From positions 1 to 33,008 of the forward strand of contig JACMJB010000169.1 of the NCBI GenBank assembly GCA_014380815.1: DNA of 33,008 bases, written 5' to 3'. The position numbers and the translations under genes were made by a program. Positions 30,384-33,008 of this stretch are shown here, piece after piece. The notes beneath the pieces were generated by a model. The model did not search any database, had not been told where the DNA came from, and worked only from the letters and a program-made list of their open reading frames with translations. Position 1 is the first letter of the stretch, and every line of letters begins with the position of its first letter. The stretch is from Armatimonadota bacterium (GTDB taxonomy: Bacteria > Armatimonadota > Armatimonadia > Armatimonadales > Armatimonadaceae).

Positions 30384-31715
30384 TTACGACCTGTCGGGCC
30401 GTTCCGCTGACACGGCGTTTCCCGGCTTGGTGATATTGTCCTCAATCCCAGCCAGCATCTGTTTCAGCAGATCAATATCCGCAATCAGATCCCGGTTCTG
30501 AGACGGAGTGTCAGGGTCCTTGACCGTATCCGTGAACAACAAATAGTGATTTAAGCTGCCAAAAGAGCAGAGCCGATTGAAGCAGTCGTCGGTCCCATTT
30601 CGCTGCTCCGTGGCGCGAAGCTCAAGCAGGTTTGTTCCCGGTGCGCAGAAAATGCAGTTTGCGAGAGCGGCGCCATGGGGGCCAGCAATCCACTCAGCGG
30701 AATGGAACAACCGCGCCTGCTCAGCGACGGTGTAGGTGTCCGCATCAATCCTCTCGAAGCCGTGTTCCTGGAGCGCTTCAAATACCGCATCTTCGTTCGC
30801 GACCCGCCTCATTCCAGCCTTGCGGCGGGACAGATACAACCGCCTTCGACTCAGTTCAGACTTTCGATCTGCCTCATCCAGGAAATGATCCTGTAAATAA
30901 GCCGTGATCCAGGGGCCATGCGTGTTGCGTACCGCGAACTTATCGTTGAGGTCATTGAAGGGCACCGTAGGGACAACCAGTTCCTCAATCTCCAGATGAC
31001 GAGCTTCGGCAGGGTCCACGATGCGGTCCAGCGGAACCCCGAACCTTTCCAGAATCTCGCGCTCGAAAGGGCGTTTCGGGGTGCCAAAAAGATAATGATC
31101 GAAAGATCGAATATCTATGCCAGCCCTTTCCAGGGTGCGGAACTTTGGCGCGACTTCGATCAGAGTGTGGTAGAAGTTATCCCAGCCGGGCAGCAGATCC
31201 AGCACGCGGCCTTTGAGAAGGCGGGGCGCGGGTAATCTGAGGTCTTTGAAGGCATAATGGCTGAGGCCCCTTCCCAACCACTTGGAGGTTTCTCCGACAA
31301 GCGTGTCATCGCAAGTGATTATCGCGAGATGCTCCGCATAAACGCGAGCGGGACGTAGCGTTGCCACATAGTCATAGGCTGGAACACAATACGGCTCGTT
31401 TCGGTACCAGGAGGGGAAACTTCCCAGAACCATTCTCGAAGCTTTTATCTCGACCTCGCCACGAAAAAGCTCCTGATACTCCTGCAGTGGCCCGTTAGTC
31501 TTCTTTGCGCTGTCGTTGGCGCGGCGGACTGCTTCTGCCATCGTGATGACGCATCGGTGCGGCGATCCCCAAGTCTGAGAGCGCGGCAACGCGGCTCCGA
31601 TAGCCTGATGCAAACCTACTCGGAGTGGGCGGATCGCCGTGCCGATACCCGGCTTCAATCTCAGCCTTACCCAGGCCTTTGCCTTTGTTTTAAAAGAGAA
31701 CTGGTTCTGAATCAT
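30384..31715 (-). CDS. Glycosyltransferase family 61 protein (DUF563)
   Basis: 443 residues. The C-terminal half has the GT61/DUF563 signature: RRRLYLSRRKAGMRRVANED, AVFEALQEHGFERIDADTYT, the EWIAGPHGAALANCIFCAPG motif with Gly-Pro-His-Gly-Ala, and TNLLELRATEQRNGTDDCFN. Upstream, LLPGWDNFYHTLIEVAPKFR matches the family's conserved Asn-Phe-Tyr-His region. In bacteria these enzymes are annotated as capsular polysaccharide transferases, with xylosyl or GlcNAc transfer in eukaryotes; the sugar here is unknown. The start has no clear ribosome site and lies five bases after the preceding gene, so it is probably translated by coupling. The 184 bases beyond its stop, towards the ArsR promoter, hold nothing recognisable. 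Confidence 0.87.
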   Translation of the reverse strand: MIQNQFSFKTKAKAWVRLRLKPGIGTAIRPLRVGLHQAIGAALPRSQTWGSPHRCVITMAEAVRRANDSAKKTNGPLQEYQELFRGEVEIKASRMVLGSFPSWYRNEPYCVPAYDYVATLRPARVYAEHLAIITCDDTLVGETSKWLGRGLSHYAFKDLRLPAPRLLKGRVLDLLPGWDNFYHTLIEVAPKFRTLERAGIDIRSFDHYLFGTPKRPFEREILERFGVPLDRIVDPAEARHLEIEELVVPTVPFNDLNDKFAVRNTHGPWITAYLQDHFLDEADRKSELSRRRLYLSRRKAGMRRVANEDAVFEALQEHGFERIDADTYTVAEQARLFHSAEWIAGPHGAALANCIFCAPGTNLLELRATEQRNGTDDCFNRLCSFGSLNHYLLFTDTVKDPDTPSQNRDLIADIDLLKQMLAGIEDNITKPGNAVSAERPDRS

Positions 31716-31720
31716 TGTGG

Positions 31721-32854
31721 TTATTGGGAGTTGACTCTGAGTCTCACGGGGCTTTCGTGCGAGCTGGGACTGTCAAGCCAAGCCGCGCAGGCCCGAAACG
31801 CGGCCTCTGGTGATGCGACACTATCGCGGTCTTCCCCGCCGAGTAACAGGCAGGTTTCTGGGTATCCCCATAAAGACTGCTCTTTTTCTTTATCCTGACC
31901 ACGACCAAGCAGAACGACCGTATGTTTCGTGAACGCCGCAGCGACATGCATGAGCATACTGGGGTTACAGACCACGAGGTCCGCGAGGGAAATCGCCGCG
32001 AACGTTTCTCGTAGCGACACCTTTCCGGTGCGGTCGAATACCATAGGAAAAGCAGCGGCAATCTGGGCACCGCGATCCTTGTCACCGGGGCCGCCTACGA
32101 GAAGAAGGCGGGCATCATACTGGCTTTGCAGGCGTCGTGCTAGGCTGGCAAAGTCCGCCTCTGGCCAACACCGTTCTGGCTTTCCCGCTCCTGGCCCCAG
32201 AACGATGCGTGGTCCGTTGCCAGCGATTTCGGCCCAAAGGCGCTCTGCATCCAAGCGCTCTCCATCCGACAGGAAAAGCTGAGGACGTGGCGCAGGTAGA
32301 TCAGTTGCGCCTAAATGGGCGGCGATTTCCAGATTCGCCTGGCTAACATGAATCGCGGTGTTATACGTGACACACCATTGTGAGGCCGTTTCCCCTCCCC
32401 GAAAGCCCCGCACCCCAATTCGGTACGGAATGCCGGATCGAATCAGGAAAAGCATTCCGAGGGTGCTGCCAAAAATATCAATTCCGATATCGAACTTACC
32501 TTCAGCAATATGCTTTGACTGAGGTGAAGTCGCAATGTATTTCAGCGCCTGAGGGGCGTTGAGCCGTGGAACGGAGTGATTATACCAGGGAGCATTCAGC
32601 ACGAGAACCTCCGATAGGTAAGGATTATTATCCAGTATCGCCCGGCTCCAGGCTCCGACCCCTACCACAATCCTCGTATCTGGGAAGCGGTGGCGTAAGG
32701 CTTCAAATAAGGGTGTTGTGACCAAAAGGTCACCAATGTCGTTATTGCGAAGGATGAAAATTGATTTGGGATGAAGAGGAATATTCTTGAGAGTCGGAGC
32801 TGCTTTGCCGCAGACCCAGACCGCCGCCTCCAACGACCGTTGTTTCCAGTTCAC
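31721..32854 (-). CDS. Glycosyltransferase family 9 protein with an altered donor-site motif
   Basis: 377 residues. The fold is supported by SIFILRNNDIGDLLVTTPLF, VLGPGAGKPERCWPEADFAS and ARLLLVGGPGDKDRGAQIAA. Where other family members in this window have (G/A)-D-(T/S)-G-(P/V/L)-x-H, this one reads VCNPSMLMHVAAAFTKHTVV: the His remains but the Asp and Gly are gone. The cysteine cluster is also absent. It may use another donor, have low activity, or be non-catalytic. The GTG start lies in a GTGA overlap with an upstream gene that runs off the window. It precedes the GT61 gene by five bases, so the two form an operon. Confidence 0.86.
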   Translation of the reverse strand: MNWKQRSLEAAVWVCGKAAPTLKNIPLHPKSIFILRNNDIGDLLVTTPLFEALRHRFPDTRIVVGVGAWSRAILDNNPYLSEVLVLNAPWYNHSVPRLNAPQALKYIATSPQSKHIAEGKFDIGIDIFGSTLGMLFLIRSGIPYRIGVRGFRGGETASQWCVTYNTAIHVSQANLEIAAHLGATDLPAPRPQLFLSDGERLDAERLWAEIAGNGPRIVLGPGAGKPERCWPEADFASLARRLQSQYDARLLLVGGPGDKDRGAQIAAAFPMVFDRTGKVSLRETFAAISLADLVVCNPSMLMHVAAAFTKHTVVLLGRGQDKEKEQSLWGYPETCLLLGGEDRDSVASPEAAFRACAAWLDSPSSHESPVRLRVNSQ

Positions 32855-33008
32855 ACGCCCTGCCCCTGGAGTCGGCTGCCGCTGCTGCCGCCCGCGTATT
32901 TCGCGCGGTATTTAGACTCCCACCGTCTAACGTTCCGCGCAACAAAGGTTACCTCGGCAAGCATCGAGCCGAGCGCCCGCAGGCTTTCCCGACCGAGCTT
33001 CTTCGTCA
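32851..33008 (-). CDS. C-terminal fragment of a gene entering from the right edge
   Basis: One minus-strand frame is open from the edge to TGA at 32851 and encodes about 52 residues, including LGRESLRALGSMLAEVTFVA and RRWESKYRAKYAGGSSG before a short polar tail. Its stop overlaps the GTG of the GT9 gene by four bases, the coupling seen throughout this locus, so it is probably the preceding gene of the same glycan operon. Too little is present to name the family. Confidence 0.5.
   Translation of the reverse strand, partial: TKKLGRESLRALGSMLAEVTFVARNVRRWESKYRAKYAGGSSGSRLQGQGV

Noticed and set aside
30197-30445. Minus-strand open frame of 82 codons between the GT61 and ArsR genes
   Set aside because: It overlaps the GT61 C-terminus in another frame, has no ribosome site, and its translation is unstructured and Pro/Arg-rich.
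1-33008. CRISPR arrays, tRNA or rRNA genes, insertion sequences, integrase sites
   Set aside because: No regularly spaced repeats, no tRNA-like cloverleaf, no rRNA-like conserved stretch and no transposase or integrase motif was seen on reading both strands.

Overview
The window comes from a GC-rich chromosome of a diderm (LPS-making) bacterium. Evidence for an outer membrane is direct: KdsA and KdsB (Kdo synthesis and activation), a heptose-1-phosphate adenylyltransferase, seven family-9 (heptosyltransferase-type) glycosyltransferases, and a PEP-CTERM surface protein. The mix of PEP-CTERM, DUF5335, a caspase-like secreted protein, retropepsin-like/TPR proteins and many unrecognised secreted proteins would suit Armatimonadota or a neighbouring phylum. 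That placement is a guess from gene content, not a measured affiliation. No rRNA, tRNA, CRISPR array, transposase or phage gene was seen.

Left third (1-10.5 kb): an edge fragment of a membrane protein, a PEP-CTERM protein and a SnoaL-like protein converging on a 58-bp perfect palindrome, a STAND-type ATPase with a C-terminal helix-turn-helix, a large exported protein with two aspartic-protease DTG motifs plus TPRs, a small conserved protein, a divergent RsmJ/YpiP-like methyltransferase and inositol-phosphatase pair, and an exported protein of unknown function with an internal duplication.

Middle (10.6-22.5 kb) is a surface-glycan locus on the minus strand. kdsB, a GNAT gene and kdsA form an ATGA-overlapping operon. 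A DXD glycosyltransferase gene with an apparent frameshift stands alone. A seven-gene operon follows in transcription order from 21282 to 13630: three GT9 genes, hldC, a polysialyltransferase-like gene, and a tandem pair of GT9 paralogues. A further WaaC-like GT9 gene lies just upstream with its own promoter. A GT61 gene and another GT9 gene at 30.4-32.9 kb form a second glycan operon. Together they supply CMP-Kdo and ADP-heptose and several transferases, enough for a heptose-rich core or capsule-like glycan.

Right part (22.5-30.2 kb): an XRE-cupin regulator, an Asp/Glu racemase and a DsbD-alpha-like protein form an overlapping operon divergent from a caspase-like secreted protein carrying one EF-hand. 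Next come a small membrane protein with a structured 5' leader and strong terminator, a transglutaminase-like anchored protein, DUF5335, ClpP, and an ArsR-AHSA1 pair.

A recurring regulatory theme is visible by eye. At least six genes have a good -10 hexamer 6-10 bases before the start codon and no Shine-Dalgarno sequence, predicting leaderless or near-leaderless mRNAs. Other genes have clear AGGAGG-like sites. The ArsR gene shows this most clearly: perfect TTGACA and TATAAT, with a palindrome in the spacer and GTG six bases after the -10.
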